From Platanthera guangdongensis (taxonomy: Eukaryota; Streptophyta; Magnoliopsida; Asparagales; Orchidaceae), in the NCBI GenBank assembly GCA_039583875.1, contig CM077157.1:75764346-75828345 (forward strand): a stretch of DNA of 64,000 nt, written 5' to 3'. The translations under genes were made by a program, and so were the position numbers. Below, piece after piece: positions 1 through 10,800 of the stretch. The notes beneath the pieces are model-generated. The model worked only from the letters and a program-made list of their open reading frames with translations, was not told the DNA's origin and did no database searches. Each line of letters starts with the position of its first letter. Position 1 is the first letter of the stretch.

Positions 1-799
1 GAGCTCAAGCCAGGACAAAAAGAGCTGGACGAGCTCGAGCTCGAAATGATTAACTCGAGCTTGGAAATTTTACCAAGCTCGACTCGTTGGCACCCATAAT
101 GTCAATTACTATGACAGAAAATTTTTCTGCAAACGAACAATAAAAAATGTTGAATGTAAATTTTTTATAACAGCAAGTCATCAAACAAACGAACAAAAAA
201 ATTGGATTTAAACTTAATGTCATTTTCCAAGTGTATTGATATTGGATTTAAAGTCAATACTTCAATATCAATATCAATGTCCGTTCTTTTGCATGTTTGA
301 CGCTGGAATTGAATTTTAACAAATTCCGTGAAATTTGTATCGAAGTAATATTAGGCGAACGGTGAAATTAGAATTAGCCGCTGATATTCATTTTCACAAT
401 ATTCACTAATATAAAATATTAATATCGAATTTCAATCTCATCCAAACAAACAGGCCCTTAAGGATGAAATCATCAAGATATATAACATCACATGAGATTT
501 TAAAAAAAAATCTACTAAAATCATAAAACAATATAGCTAAACATCCATGGATGTCTTACATATGTTATATGACGGTTAACAAATAATATTACATGAAAAA
601 TATGATTACAAATTTTTATTGTTAAACCCAAAAATAATATAAAAATGCAAAAAGAGCAACTCAATAAATTATTTATTTCTCCATTCATAGAACATATGAA
701 TTGAAAAATAATATATATCCAAATAATTTTAAAACCATTGGTATAATATAATTTGCATGCTTAATACAGTTAATAACACAAGTCAAATGACCACCCTTA
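1..799. other. AT-rich intergenic stretch, no gene seen
   Basis: No reading frame with coding character is visible. The first 110 bases carry repeated GAGCTCGAG/CTCGAG words. The part from about 120 to 460 is AT-rich and ends in CAAACAAACAGGCCCTTA, a tail often seen on small plant DNA transposons, but I found no matching opposite end, so I do not call an element. Confidence 0.5.
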
Positions 800-1620
800 G
801 TTGATTTTTCGTGTATCTTACCAGTTCATTTTTGCTTCGTTTGGGGGGACTTATTTTCACCGGTCAAGCAGTTACGACCGCATCAACCAGATCTTTATTA
901 TGGTTCGGTTCATGTGCTCGTAACCGCTTGACCGGTGAAAAGAAATCCCCACAAACCGAGCCTTATGCTCTATTTGTTTGGGCGTTTCGCTGCTCCGTTT
1001 TGGGCAAACACAGACGGAAGGAGGGTAAACAAATGAACCTCCGGCAGCATTTGCTCCATTTCCACCCGCCCGGCTTGAGAAACGCTCATAGACCAATTTA
1101 CTCCGGTTCGAACACTCAGTTTCCACCCGCCGGATCGATCCGCCACCGCCGAACCAAAAGAAGCCTTAATCAAACAGGAAACCCAAAATTGACGTGAACC
1201 ATTTAGGTTGCTAAAAAACAGTCTATCTGAGTGGTTTGAGGCGGTTCAATCGATTTTTTGATTTTTCACATATCTTAGCAGTTCATTTTTCCAGACAAGA
1301 CAACCGAAATTGACCTAAACAATTTCGGTCGATAAAAAACAGTCTAACTGAGCTGTTTGAGACGGTTCGATCGATTTCCGATTTTTCACATATCTTGGGA
1401 TGAGTTCCATCTTTTCAGGCAGGAAACCTGAAATTGAGCAGAATCATTCAGGTCGAGAAAAAACTGTCTATCCGGACTGTTTGATCGATTTTTTATTTTT
1501 CCCATATCTTACAAGTTCATCTTTTCAGACAGGAAACCCGAAATTGGCCTGAACCAGTTAGGTCGATAAAAAACAGTCTACCTGGGCTGTTTGAGGCTGT
1601 TTGATCAATTTTCGATCTTT
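800..1620. repeat. Tandem repeat, unit about 120 bp, four copies
   Basis: Units start near 800 (interrupted), 1260, 1380 and 1493. Each contains ATTTTTCACATATCTT, then CAG(A/G)CA(G)GAAACC, an AAATTG-GACC segment, GGTCGATAAAAAACAGTCTA, and CTGTTTGAGxCGGTTCGATC. Copies are diverged by eye at about 10-20%. The first unit is split at CATTTTT by the inserted element at 834-1164, and its remainder resumes at about 1165. Confidence 0.8.
834..1164. mobile_element. Small TIR element with internal fold-back
   Basis: The left end GCTTCGTTTGG and the right end CCAAAAGAAGC are inverted copies with one mismatch. The piece interrupts the first 120 bp tandem unit, which gives an outline of the empty site. 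Inside, bases 836-877 and 918-960 form a near-perfect hairpin (core TTTTCACCGGTCAAGC and its complement) with a loop of about 40 bases. No coding capacity. A non-autonomous DNA transposon is likely; the target duplication is unclear, so the superfamily is not assigned. Confidence 0.5.
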
Positions 1621-1768
1621 TAATTCACCCCTACGGCAAGCAACATTAAAAAGGTATAATAGGTGACATCACACAGACACACATTACCGCTCACAATAAC
1701 AGCTATCGTTGCTTTAACTAAATTCGAATTAAAAAATAAATAAAAGCAATGTAACAACTAGCATCTAT

Positions 1769-2016
1769 CTACTTCACGCAGTTTATGTTCAGATTTTTAA
1801 GATTCGTGAGCCATTTCTGTGCATCCAGTGAAACATGAGGCTTATGTGAAGTCGTTTCTTGGTCCTGCGGATCATCAGAAACATTAGAATCCTGTTGAAT
1901 CTCTCGGTAAGTAGGATCTAACTTTCTTCTTGGATGCCTTCCCTGAAGAGACGGAAGGCGTGACACTCCCTGCAGGCCTCCCCATTTCTCCAGTGCTCGG
2001 GCAATGTCATAACGCC
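1769..2016 (-). pseudogene. 3'-terminal exon of START/COQ10-like host gene
   Basis: On the minus strand a pyrimidine-rich tract ending TTTTTATAG is followed by an open frame of 82 codons to a TAG stop at 1771-1769. It begins with RYDIARALEKWGGL and ends KWLTNLKNLNINCVK. From memory this matches the C-terminus of the roughly 700-residue plant protein Arabidopsis At5g08720, which has START-like domains followed by this C-terminal part. The exon needs one base from the exon before it (phase 1). The only other exons of this gene in the window are at 48114-48234 and 48847-49240, more than 46 kb upstream in transcription order, and exon 2 ends in phase 0, so a direct join would shift the frame and meet a stop. 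The exon looks intact by itself. I call it part of a pseudogene because the middle exons are missing here. Confidence 0.72.
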
Positions 2017-2067
2017 CTATAAAAAGGTACCATTAAAATTAAGAGACACACATGCACGTACACACAT

Positions 2068-2344
2068 ATATAGGGTTATTTATCGGGATCTCCCCTCAAA
2101 ATTTATGAAATTACAACTTACACCCATCTAACTTTTGAAATTACAAAAAACTCCCCCCAAATGTTTACATTTCATCACAAAAGTACTCCCTTGGAGCAAA
2201 TATTCAGGGGGGGTGCTTTTTTGGTATGAATGTTATGAAATATAAATATTGAGGGAAGCTAATTGTAATTCTGAAAGTGAAAGGGGTGCAAGCTGAAATT
2301 ATGCAAACTTCGAGAAAAGGTCCCGGTTAATAACCCTATATATA
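2068..2344. mobile_element. MITE-like element in last host intron
   Basis: Terminal inverted repeats: left TATAGGGTTATTTATCGGGA near 2069-2088 and right TCCCGGTTAATAACCCTATA near 2321-2340, inverted copies with two or three mismatches, followed by partly matching CTC/GAG stretches. The interior is about 230 bp with no coding frame. It lies about 50 bp from the splice acceptor of the terminal host exon. The A/T-rich flanks make the target duplication unreadable. Confidence 0.6.
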
Positions 2345-2546
2345 TTATAATAACCTAAATTTAGGGAAATTAGCAAAACAATAGAATCTAATAAAATTGG
2401 CTGTAGGAGACAAAAATGCATAAATTTGTTTAATCATTTTAAACACATTGGTGGTAGTTTCATAAATTAGGAACCTAAAACATTGAGGAATCTCTGTTGT
2501 TTGTAGACTAGCATCGCGCGTTAACCTACCGCCTGTAGCAATTGAC
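2345..2546. other. Unique host intron sequence
   Basis: AT-rich sequence between the MITE and the copia D LTR. No exon of the host gene is visible on the minus strand. It ends in TTGAC, which may be the left target site of the copia D insertion; the matching right copy is not found because the element is truncated. Confidence 0.4.
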
Positions 2547-4010
2547 TGTTGAAATTATTGAAGTGAAAGTGGGGGTTGATCGGACAGACCGCTCGGCCGG
2601 CGAGGCTGGCGGATTGGTGGTGCGGCCTGAGCGGTCTGTATTTGCGGCCTGGTGGTTTGTCCTTGGAGGTAACCGTGCGGATAGGTTGATTATCCACGGC
2701 TTGGGTGGACTGTTTTGGAGTCCGCGGAGTTCGCTCTATGCGGACTATTCTTGGAGCTCACGAGATCGGCATTGGCCTGTGCTCTTGATCTCAGATGGTG
2801 TGGTTAAGAGGTAACTGCGGAGTTCGCGGTTAGGCGAACTGGAGTAGAACAGGCGGACTGTGCGGACTGTTGTTCGTGTCCACACTGGTCGCGCTTGATG
2901 TTCACTGGTTACAGACTTGGTCACGATTTGTGACAAATCCAGGTTGATAGCAGAGTCCGCAGTGTCCACTGGTTGACTGGGCGGTTTGTGTCTTGGTCGT
3001 GGACTTGTTATTGCGGACTGGAGCAGTGTCCACAGGGTGTGCGCACCGAAACTGTCCGCTGCAGTGTTCAGAATGGTGCGGTGTCCGCAGGTATGCGGAC
3101 TTGCTTCTATCTGGCCTTCTTGATGACAGGCGGATAGGCTGGTATCCGGCCTTGTCCATGCAGACTGGGCGGACTGCTCTGTGCTAGCTGCGGGCTGGGG
3201 TGGTGTTTTTATCCACTAGTGCGGTAACCATACTACTCTTCGTGCCTATAAATAAGACCCCCCTGTGACAACATAATTAATTGAATGAATAGTAAGTTGG
3301 ACTTGGGTTAATTGTTGCGGTCTCGGATTTCTATCCGCGCGGTTTGAGAAGGATAATCAGTTTGTAGTTTGCAGGTTGTGCCGCTAGCACTAAGAATCCG
3401 GGACTTTGGTGCTGTCTGCGGTCAGGGATCAGTGAAGCTTGCGGTTTACAATCAGCGGTTAGCAGCAGGTCGCAGTTGCGGCCAACCGGTCTTCTCTCCT
3501 TCAACATTTCCATTTCAATAACATGTCCTCCGGTCTGGGCGGTCTGTTCTTCAGTTCGGCAGCGGCTTGTTCGCGGTCTAACTGGCAGCTAGGCGACCTC
3601 AGCGGTCAGGCGGCTTGCAGTTTGCAGACAGCTCTTCTTCAGCTTGAATAACGGGTAGTCCGCGCGACCTCGTGGTCTCGACGGACTTCGCTGTTCAGTT
3701 CGGCAAGGGCGGCGGTCTCAGCAGTCTCAGCCTCTGTCCTCCCGGCTTCTGTGTTTTGTTGTTCTCTACTTCCCTGTTTGTACTTGGCGAAATCATGTCT
3801 CGCCATGTATACCTCTTGATGTAAAGAAAATTGTTAATACATGACCTGTTTGTTACTTTCCTTAAATTTGGCTTACTGAACTTGGTTGTGGTTGGAGTGT
3901 TCCTGCGCCTGGTTTCCGGTTTCCACTTAATCAAGGTGTCATCTTGATAGCTCTGAAAATTCTACGTGGCATCAGAGCTATCACCTTGACCATCTTGTGA
4001 AATTTTAACA
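2547..4010 (+). repeat. 5' LTR of copia D (1,464 bp)
   Basis: Starts TGTTGAAATT and ends ATTTTAACA immediately before the primer site TGGTATCATAGGG. The U3 is crowded with GCGGAC, GCGGTC and GTCCGC words. It is the same LTR family as copia A in opposite orientation; the A LTRs are nearly 2 kb, so D has lost or never had about 0.5 kb. Confidence 0.85.
3245..3256 (+). promoter_or_regulatory. TATA box of copia D LTR
   Basis: CCTATAAATAAG. The corresponding box GCCTATAAATAGG is present on the minus strand in both copia A LTRs at 27082-27094 and 35962-35974, so the element is conserved and oriented with the retroelement. Confidence 0.6.
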
Positions 4011-4022
4011 TGGTATCATAGG
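4011..4022 (+). other. Primer binding site (tRNA-iMet type)
   Basis: TGGTATCATAGG directly abuts the LTR end. It resembles the usual plant TGGTATCAGAGC complement of initiator Met-tRNA, with a change in the middle. Confidence 0.65.
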
Positions 4023-4095
4023 GAACAAAGACTTGAGCAGTGATCAGTCATCAAGTTTGCTCTTTCTGGAAGTTTGTTAAATCAGTGATAGTGCA

Positions 4096-4889
4096 ATGGA
4101 TAGTGGGTTTGTAAGAGGTCTCTGTATTGAGCTTTTAACGCTGACCAACTTTAAGAAGTGGAGGTCGTGCATGTAAAACTATCTTTTTGAAGAGGATTTG
4201 TGAGAAGTGGTGTGTGGAGACAACATGACAGAGGTTACTGCTGCAACTGAATCTGCTGAAAAGGTGAGAGCTTGGAGGAAAACGAATGCAAAGGCTGAGT
4301 TTACTCTGAAACGGGCTATCTCACCTGGGCTCTTTGAACACATCCTCAGATGTTCATCTGCTGCTGAGATTTGGACTTCCCTTGATGTGTTGTTCAACAA
4401 GAAGAATGTAGCACGACTGCAGTTCTTCGAAAATGAGTTGCCGAAAGTCACTCAGGGAGACTTGTCAATCTCAACCTTCTTCCTGAAAATGAAGAACCTG
4501 CGTGCTGAGATATCAGCATTGGACCCAGATGATCCTATCTCGGAGGTGAAGCTCAAGAGTCACATCATCTGTAGCTTGCGGAAGGAGTATGTGGCTTTTG
4601 TAACCTCTGTTCAAGGCTGGTCCACTCAGCCATCGTTGCTTGAGCTGGAGAACTTGTTGGCTTCACATAAGAGCTTAGCAAGATAGATGGTTGGTTTGAC
4701 TGTTTCTGGAGGAGACAGTGAGACTCACTTATCAGGGAAGAAGATATGGGACAAGAAGAAGAAACTTGCTGGCGATGGTCCATCAACTTCATATCAACAA
4801 GAGAAGACCATCTTTTAAGCGTATCAAGAAAAAGGAAGGACCAAGGTGCTACATGTGCAATCAGTCGGGTCACTTCAAATGAGACTGCA
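4096..4889 (+). pseudogene. Copia D gag (decayed)
   Basis: Gag forms the retroelement particle and binds its RNA. Read from ATG 4096, the frame begins MDSGFVRGL, has two early stops, then 159 open codons (4207-4686) of UBN2/Retrotran_gag_2 type: AEIWTSLDVLF, KSHIICSLRKEYVAFV, LLELENLLASHK. A CCHC zinc knuckle follows at 4848-4889 (CYMC, GH, DC) with a TGA inside it. At least four disabling changes are visible. The homologue in copia A lacks the middle of this protein, so D preserves the fuller gag. Confidence 0.75.
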
Positions 4890-5012
4890 AGGTGAAACTT
4901 CAGCCAGGTCATGCTGCAGGCAAGGAGGAGGCTTGCTCAAGTGCTGAGGGAGCTGGATGGGGGAATGCTTTCATGACGGGCGTGTATGTCCGTGCATTAT
5001 CTTCCATCAACT

Positions 5013-6530
5013 ACCAAGATAACTGAATCATCAACTCTGGGTGTGGTTATCACCTCACCGGGGATGAGTCGAAGTTCTCTTCGCTGCAGGCTTACTCAGG
5101 TAATGAAGTTATTATTTCTGCTGATGATTCTGTGCATGCAGTCGAGAAGGACGAAGTTGTGTCTTTGGGTAGTGATAAGGACCACTTATGTTAAGGAGTG
5201 TTTATCAGGTACTGGGCATAAAGAATAACCTCTTTTCAGTGACCAACGCGGTTGATGCGGGCTATCACGTTTTGTTTGGCACAACATAAGTGAAATTTCT
5301 CCGTAACGTATTAGCGGTAAAGGCTGATGTTGCTCAGGTTGGGAGGAGAGTAAATGACTTGTTTGTTTTATCAACAAGCGCATATGTTGATCGGATGAGA
5401 GCTAATGATAGCGCGACTATCTGACATGAAAGGTTGGGGCACATTGGGATGAACAAGTTGAAAGTCATGGCGGTGAGAAGTCTTGTGAAAGGCTTGCCCA
5501 AGCTATCATCCTACGGTGATGGCCATGTTTGTGCTGGATGTCAATATGGAACGACACATCGCCTTACATTTGAGAATTCACAAACCAGGTCTAAAGCTCC
5601 ATTGCAGGTATATGCTCATGCTGATTGATAACTATACGAGGTACATGTGGGTGTACTTCATGAAGGAGAAGTCATATGCTTTCCAGTTATTCGTGGAGTT
5701 CAAGGAGCTTGTGGAGGGCCGGCTTGGCCTGCGGATCAAGAAGTTGAGAACAGACAACAGATGTGAGTTCGTCCCAACTGAGTTCTCTAACTTCCGCAGG
5801 AAGCAAGACATCCGGAGGGAGCTTACTTGTGCGCATACTTCATAACAAATGAAGTAGTGGAGAGGAAGATTCGTCATTTGACGGAAACCTGCAAATGTTA
5901 GCTTCATGCAAAGGGCATTCTGAGGTCTTTTTGGGTGGAAGGAATGGCCCGTGCAACCTACGTCATCAATCAGATGTCTCTGAGTCCGATCAACATGAAG
6001 TCTCCTCATGAGCTGATGTTCAAGAAGAAGCCCAGTGTTGAACACATTCAGGTGTTTGGATCAACCTGCTACGTACACGTCCCAGATGCTCTAAGGACCA
6101 AGCTTGATGCAAATGCGAGGAAGCTTGTCTTTGTAGGCTATGATGAGCGGAAGAAGGGATAGATGTGTATGTTTTCTGCGACAAAAACGTTTGTTGTATC
6201 AAGAGACGTTGTCTTTGCTGAACTAACGTCGTATAAAGGTAGCTCTGTTGAGCTGCAGGAGAGCAGGCCTGATGGTGGGCAGGAGGAAGCTTCTAAGGAT
6301 CTTCTGGTGGAGCTGTCGGCGTCACCCGGAGCACCGGGTGTTTTAAGCTCTAGGGCGGATGCTTCTGGTTCATGAAGCAGGGGGAGCGTTGCTCCAAGTT
6401 TGCCTGAGAATGGAGCTGATGAAGAACACGCAGCGGAGGTGGTCAGTGATGGTCAGGCCCTTCAGAGATCGAAGAGGACCATTAAACCACCAGCTCGTTA
6501 CAGCGATGGAAACTTGGTGAGTTTTGTCTC
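5013..6530 (+). pseudogene. Copia D protease and integrase (decayed)
   Basis: The protease active-site region reads IINSGCGYHLTGD near 5025-5060: the catalytic Asp of the usual DSG is Asn and the preceding Trp codon is a stop. The integrase zinc domain starts HERLGHIG at 5425 with CAGCQYG later. The catalytic core shows WVYFMKEKS, then RTDNRCEF where DNGGEF is expected. Around 5625 about 15 residues of the core start are missing compared with copia A (GPTVTASL-type segment). Further frames at 5935-6162 and 6163-6480 carry VINQMSLSPIN, VFGSTCYVH and the linker to RT, RSKRTIKPPARY. Stops and frameshifts throughout. No RT follows in the same element. Confidence 0.78.
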
Positions 6531-6540
6531 ATGTTTCCAA

Positions 6541-7113
6541 AACATTATAAACAAAAAAATAAAACGGTTATGTGACGTTTTAGATCCCAAACCTTTATGT
6601 CGGCCGACATGTCGAACATGTCGACCGATATCTACAACACTGCTTCTAACCAAGGTTACAGATATCGGATGTTGGGGACACATCAGTTTGGGTTTTCAAG
6701 TCAATTTTTTATATATCGAGGGATATATTAGAGATATTTCATATATGAAGTTTTAATATTTAGCTAATTATATATGTAATTAAATGTTACTTTTTATACA
6801 TAGCATAATACTAACTATTTTACAACTTATTGAACTTATAAATATTAAAAAGTTATATGTAACATTTAACATACAATACTTTAATGATATAAAATTTGTA
6901 AAACTAGTAATTTTAAGAAACTTGCTACTATATATTATTTTTATGACATCAAAATTTTAAAAATTAAATTTCGAACATATTTTATTCTGCATCACTTACA
7001 GACTCATCTATATTCGGTAGAGTAGATAGAATATGGTCAGCATCTGATGAACCCACTTTATCTGCCTCGTCCACCTCAGATATTTTACTTTTTCCCTTTC
7101 TTTAATAACTAAT
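6541..7113. other. AT-rich unassigned piece between copia D and copia C
   Basis: Mostly A/T with no coding frame. At 6565-6660 it carries a segment (CGTTTTAGATCCCAAAC, then TCGGCCGA words and CTACAACA) that recurs in the same direction at about 24855-24910. The left edge coincides with loss of homology to copia A. It may be a separate insertion or the end of an unidentified element. Confidence 0.4.
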
Positions 7114-7881
7114 TGTCTCGTAGTCTGGGGTTCCACTCATCAGCAAGGTCTTGATTATGATGAAACTTTCTCCCAGATTGCCAAGTTGAACACCGTTCAG
7201 GTCCTGATCTCCATGGTTGTCCATCGTCAGTGGCCCCTCCATCAATTGGATATTAAAAACGTCTTTCTCAATGACGATCTCTACAAAACTGTTTATATGC
7301 ACCAACCTCTTGGGTTTGAGACCACAGGGGAGTCTCGTGTATGTCATCTCCTGAAGTCTATATATGGTCTCAAACAGTCCCTGCGTGCTTGGTTTGAAAA
7401 ATTCAGTAAGGTGGTTCGCGATGTTGGTTTCACACGGAGCTCGGCTGAATTCCCTCTCTTCTCCCATCATCAACCAACAGGAACTGTGATTCTCCTTGTG
7501 TATGTTGATGATATTCTAATTACTGTCGACGACTCTACAGGGATACAACAAATCAAGCAACATTTGAACTCAGCATTTCAGACGAAAGACCTAGAAAATC
7601 TTTGATACTTAATTGGGCTTGAGGTCACAAGATGACCTGATGGTCTCTTCTTATCCCAACGGAAGTATTGTATTGACCATCTTCAAGATGCTGGTTACTC
7701 AGGGTGTAAACCTGCGGACACCCCTATGGATGTAAATCACAAGCTTTCTGCACATGATTCTAATTCTGACTCATTGCTTACAAATCCAGAATACTATCGG
7801 CGCTTGGTGAGGAAGGTAATTTATCTTACGGTTACTCGATCTGATATCTCATTTGTTGTGGGGGTTGTGAGTCGTTTTATG
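7114..7881 (+). pseudogene. Copia C reverse transcriptase (5' half, decayed)
   Basis: Reverse transcriptase copies retroelement RNA into DNA. The frame starts inside RT with QQGLDYDETF, then WPLHQLDIKNVFLN, GLKQSLRAWFEKF, the catalytic YVDDIL at about 7501-7518, and CKPADTPMD and YLTVTRSDISFVVGVVSRFM. TGA stops occur near 7603 and 7634. The protein is cut at codon SRFM by insertion of gypsy B and resumes HASRASHLQ at 23495. Upstream gag and integrase of this element are not seen. Whether C is the 3' half of D cannot be decided, because copia A lacks RT for comparison. Confidence 0.82.
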
Positions 7882-10800
7882 TGTAAGACCCCCTTTTTTT
7901 TCCTTTCGACTCCGGGGTCTTAGGCCCAGAACCGCCGTTTTGCGGTGACTTCTTCACGCCCTGAAGCGTCATCACCACAAAGCGCCGATTCTGCCGGCCA
8001 TTTCGATCACAGAAAAGTAGCATAATAGTGAAGTAAATGTAAACTATCTGTCCACAGAGAATCACATGACATAATAAATATAACTCCACGAAGGGAGTGT
8101 CCACAGAAAGTAACATCAGAGTAGCAAAACGGACTTATGCCCGGTACATCAAATCCTCACTACAAGATCTCTCATGCAGAAACAAAAGTAGAAAACTACT
8201 CAGGGTCGAGACTCACGGTCCCGGCTGTGTGAACTCCGGAGCTAGACTGCCCCACCTCCAAGCGCACCGGTCTCTGGGGCTGCTCCTCCATGCTGGTCTC
8301 CGCGATCCCCTAAATGATGCGGTTCGAAAACCATTAGTCTAAAAGACTAAGTCCTATCATCCTCCACCCCTTCCCCCACGGCTCCTAGGCACCGAGCGGA
8401 GAGGAAGAAAGGGGAGGACTTGAAGGTGGAGAATATCAAAAGCAGATGCCAGCGGTCCTATTCTAGCAAGTTCTATAGCATATAAAGACCAAAGGCTGTA
8501 ATATGAAATGTAACCTTCACTTATGTGAAAAACACATAAGCCAAGGGGTCTTTTGCAAGGCTCTCATCGTATAAAAAGTCCCATACTGATTTATACGTTG
8601 GGGTGTCGGTGGTCAAACAGCAGTAACTAAATATATCAAAATTAACCTTAATTTATAAACTTGCCCACACAAGCGTATAGACTAAGGGGTCGTTTTGCAG
8701 GTCCTAAAGTATAAGCGTCCCATTCCACTTATACTTTAGGTGTCAAGGTTTAAGGTAACGATTATGCTATGACATGCAAGTGGGTATGATGGACATGCAA
8801 GTGCAACACACACACCTGACTCTGTGCACACAGACCTTTAGTTCCCCCTTTCTGGAGCCGTAACCTCCCAGGATACCTCCGTAGTGGCAGACGGAAGCGG
8901 TGGGTTGGGCCTCGCCCACCTCTAAACTAGTAAAGCACTACCGGTCAGACCTATCGTACGCCTCAACGCTTGGTGCACGAAGCGGACTCCTGCGTACTCT
9001 TGCCGGCTGGCGCACCGCACTTCTGTTGGCGAAGTGTTAATCACACTTGCCGAGTCAACGTATTGGCGTCGGTGCATCGACCCTCCAATACCGAAGACCC
9101 ACCACCTTAATTTCCTTTCCTGTTATGCACATGCAAATTAGCGTAATCAAGAATCGAGCCGAAGCTCCCCGGACCAACACGTCCGTCTCAAGCAATCGGG
9201 CCGAAGCTCCCCGGACCCAAAGTCCGCCTTTTAACCATCCGAGCCGAAGCTCCTAACCAACCTCTGGTGCCATCAGTGTTGTGGAATGTGCAACCCTAAT
9301 TACTAAGTTACTCTTTTCATCTTGTTAAACAGTTTACGTTAACCCAGGACTGCCCCCGGTATTCCCTGTGAAGGGCTCTCAAGGGGCACTAGGAACTGTG
9401 TTGGGATTACGCCCAGCGTTCCTTTTCGCAAGGTACTTATTTTATTATTGGTTGATTCCCTTACCCATTATTTTCTCATATTTCGATATGCTAATCCTAG
9501 GGTGATTTGACTCCAACTCTCCTTGGGTGGGACGATCTTTCGTCGGACCCGAACGCCTATAACCCTAGACAAAACCACACCCTACTCACTCATCTTCCAT
9601 AGATGCAGCCCCTTCCACTTGTCCTTACAGCAAACCACCAAGACCCATCATACTTACCCTAATTCACATCCAAATGAAATCCTGCAGTTTTGCTATATGC
9701 AGACCACTTAAGCTACATGACCCGTAAAAAGGGAAGTACATGAAATATTCATCCAGTACCCTTAGGATAATTATTAGAGATCTAAAAAGACATTTGAAGC
9801 ATAAATCCAGAAATCCATAATTTTCCTAATTTGTCTGATAATTAATTTATTTATTCTAGTGTCCCAAAAGGCCCATGTTTGAACATGAAGTACCATTTTC
9901 AGACAAGCTAATAATCCACTAAATTTATTATAATTACAAAATGTCTAATCAACTCTAAATCCTAAGTCTTCCAACTTTTCAGCAAGGTTTAGGCCTTTAA
10001 ATTTAATTTCAAAGATGCCTCATAAAAAGTCATTTTAAAAGATTCTATAGTAATAACACCTCTAAAAATTCAGAGAAAATTCAGGGATGATTGTGATGGA
10101 CTACAAGTACCCTAGAAAAAGTTTCATAATTTAGCATTTGTAAATAAGGCTATATTTGATTTTCTTATGAACTCTCTAATTTAAGGGTTAATGAACAAAG
10201 TATGCTAATCAGTCATCAAATATTTCCACAAAAATTTTCATATGATAACATTGAGCTAAAAACACTATGCAGGAAGTTTCATGATTTTTCAGTAAGTAAT
10301 GGCCTCTGACAAGAATTATTAATATGTAATCAAAATAAAGCACTTGTGAAGTAGATGCCCTAAGTAGATACCCAAAAATTCTAACAAAATTCATACAAGA
10401 TTATTATAACCTAAAACCAACTCTGCCCATGTTTCATACCCTCTCTATGGGCAGTGAGACCATAATAGCCAAAATAATTAATAGGGCATTACTATTGATT
10501 ACAAATGAAGTGCTATAACCTTTGTCCAAAAATCCTCAAGTAAATTGTCAGAGGCTCAAACTACACTAATACCCTCACTACCCAAATTTGGTTAAGTTTC
10601 AAGATGTTTAGCTAACCTAAACCTACACTACAAGTTTTAGGACCTAAGCTAGGGTTAGGGTTTTGGGGGCCCTACAATTTTCAAAGTTAGCTAATATTTT
10701 TAACAGAGGGTTATATATGTCCTAGGAACCTCCTTGAAAAATTTGGAGTTCATCCAAGGTGTTTAGGACTCATACCCTTCACAAGGCCAAAAGGTCCCTC

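Larger units (their letters stand above)
2547..6540 (+). mobile_element. Ty1/copia element D, 5' part only
   Basis: Layout on the plus strand: 5' LTR (2547-4010), primer site (4011), gag (from 4096), protease and integrase (5013-6530), then an abrupt loss of homology near 6540. The family is the same as copia A: both share the LTR start TGTTGAAA, the gag wording KTNAKAE/ETNAKAE, the integrase and the linker KPPARY. Copia A continues past the point where D stops. No 3' LTR in plus orientation is present in the window, so D is a truncated relic. All its reading frames carry stops. Confidence 0.82.

Noticed and set aside
9130..9260. Regularly spaced GCCGAAGCTCC repeats as a CRISPR array
   Set aside because: Only three diverged copies inside an LTR of a plant retroelement.
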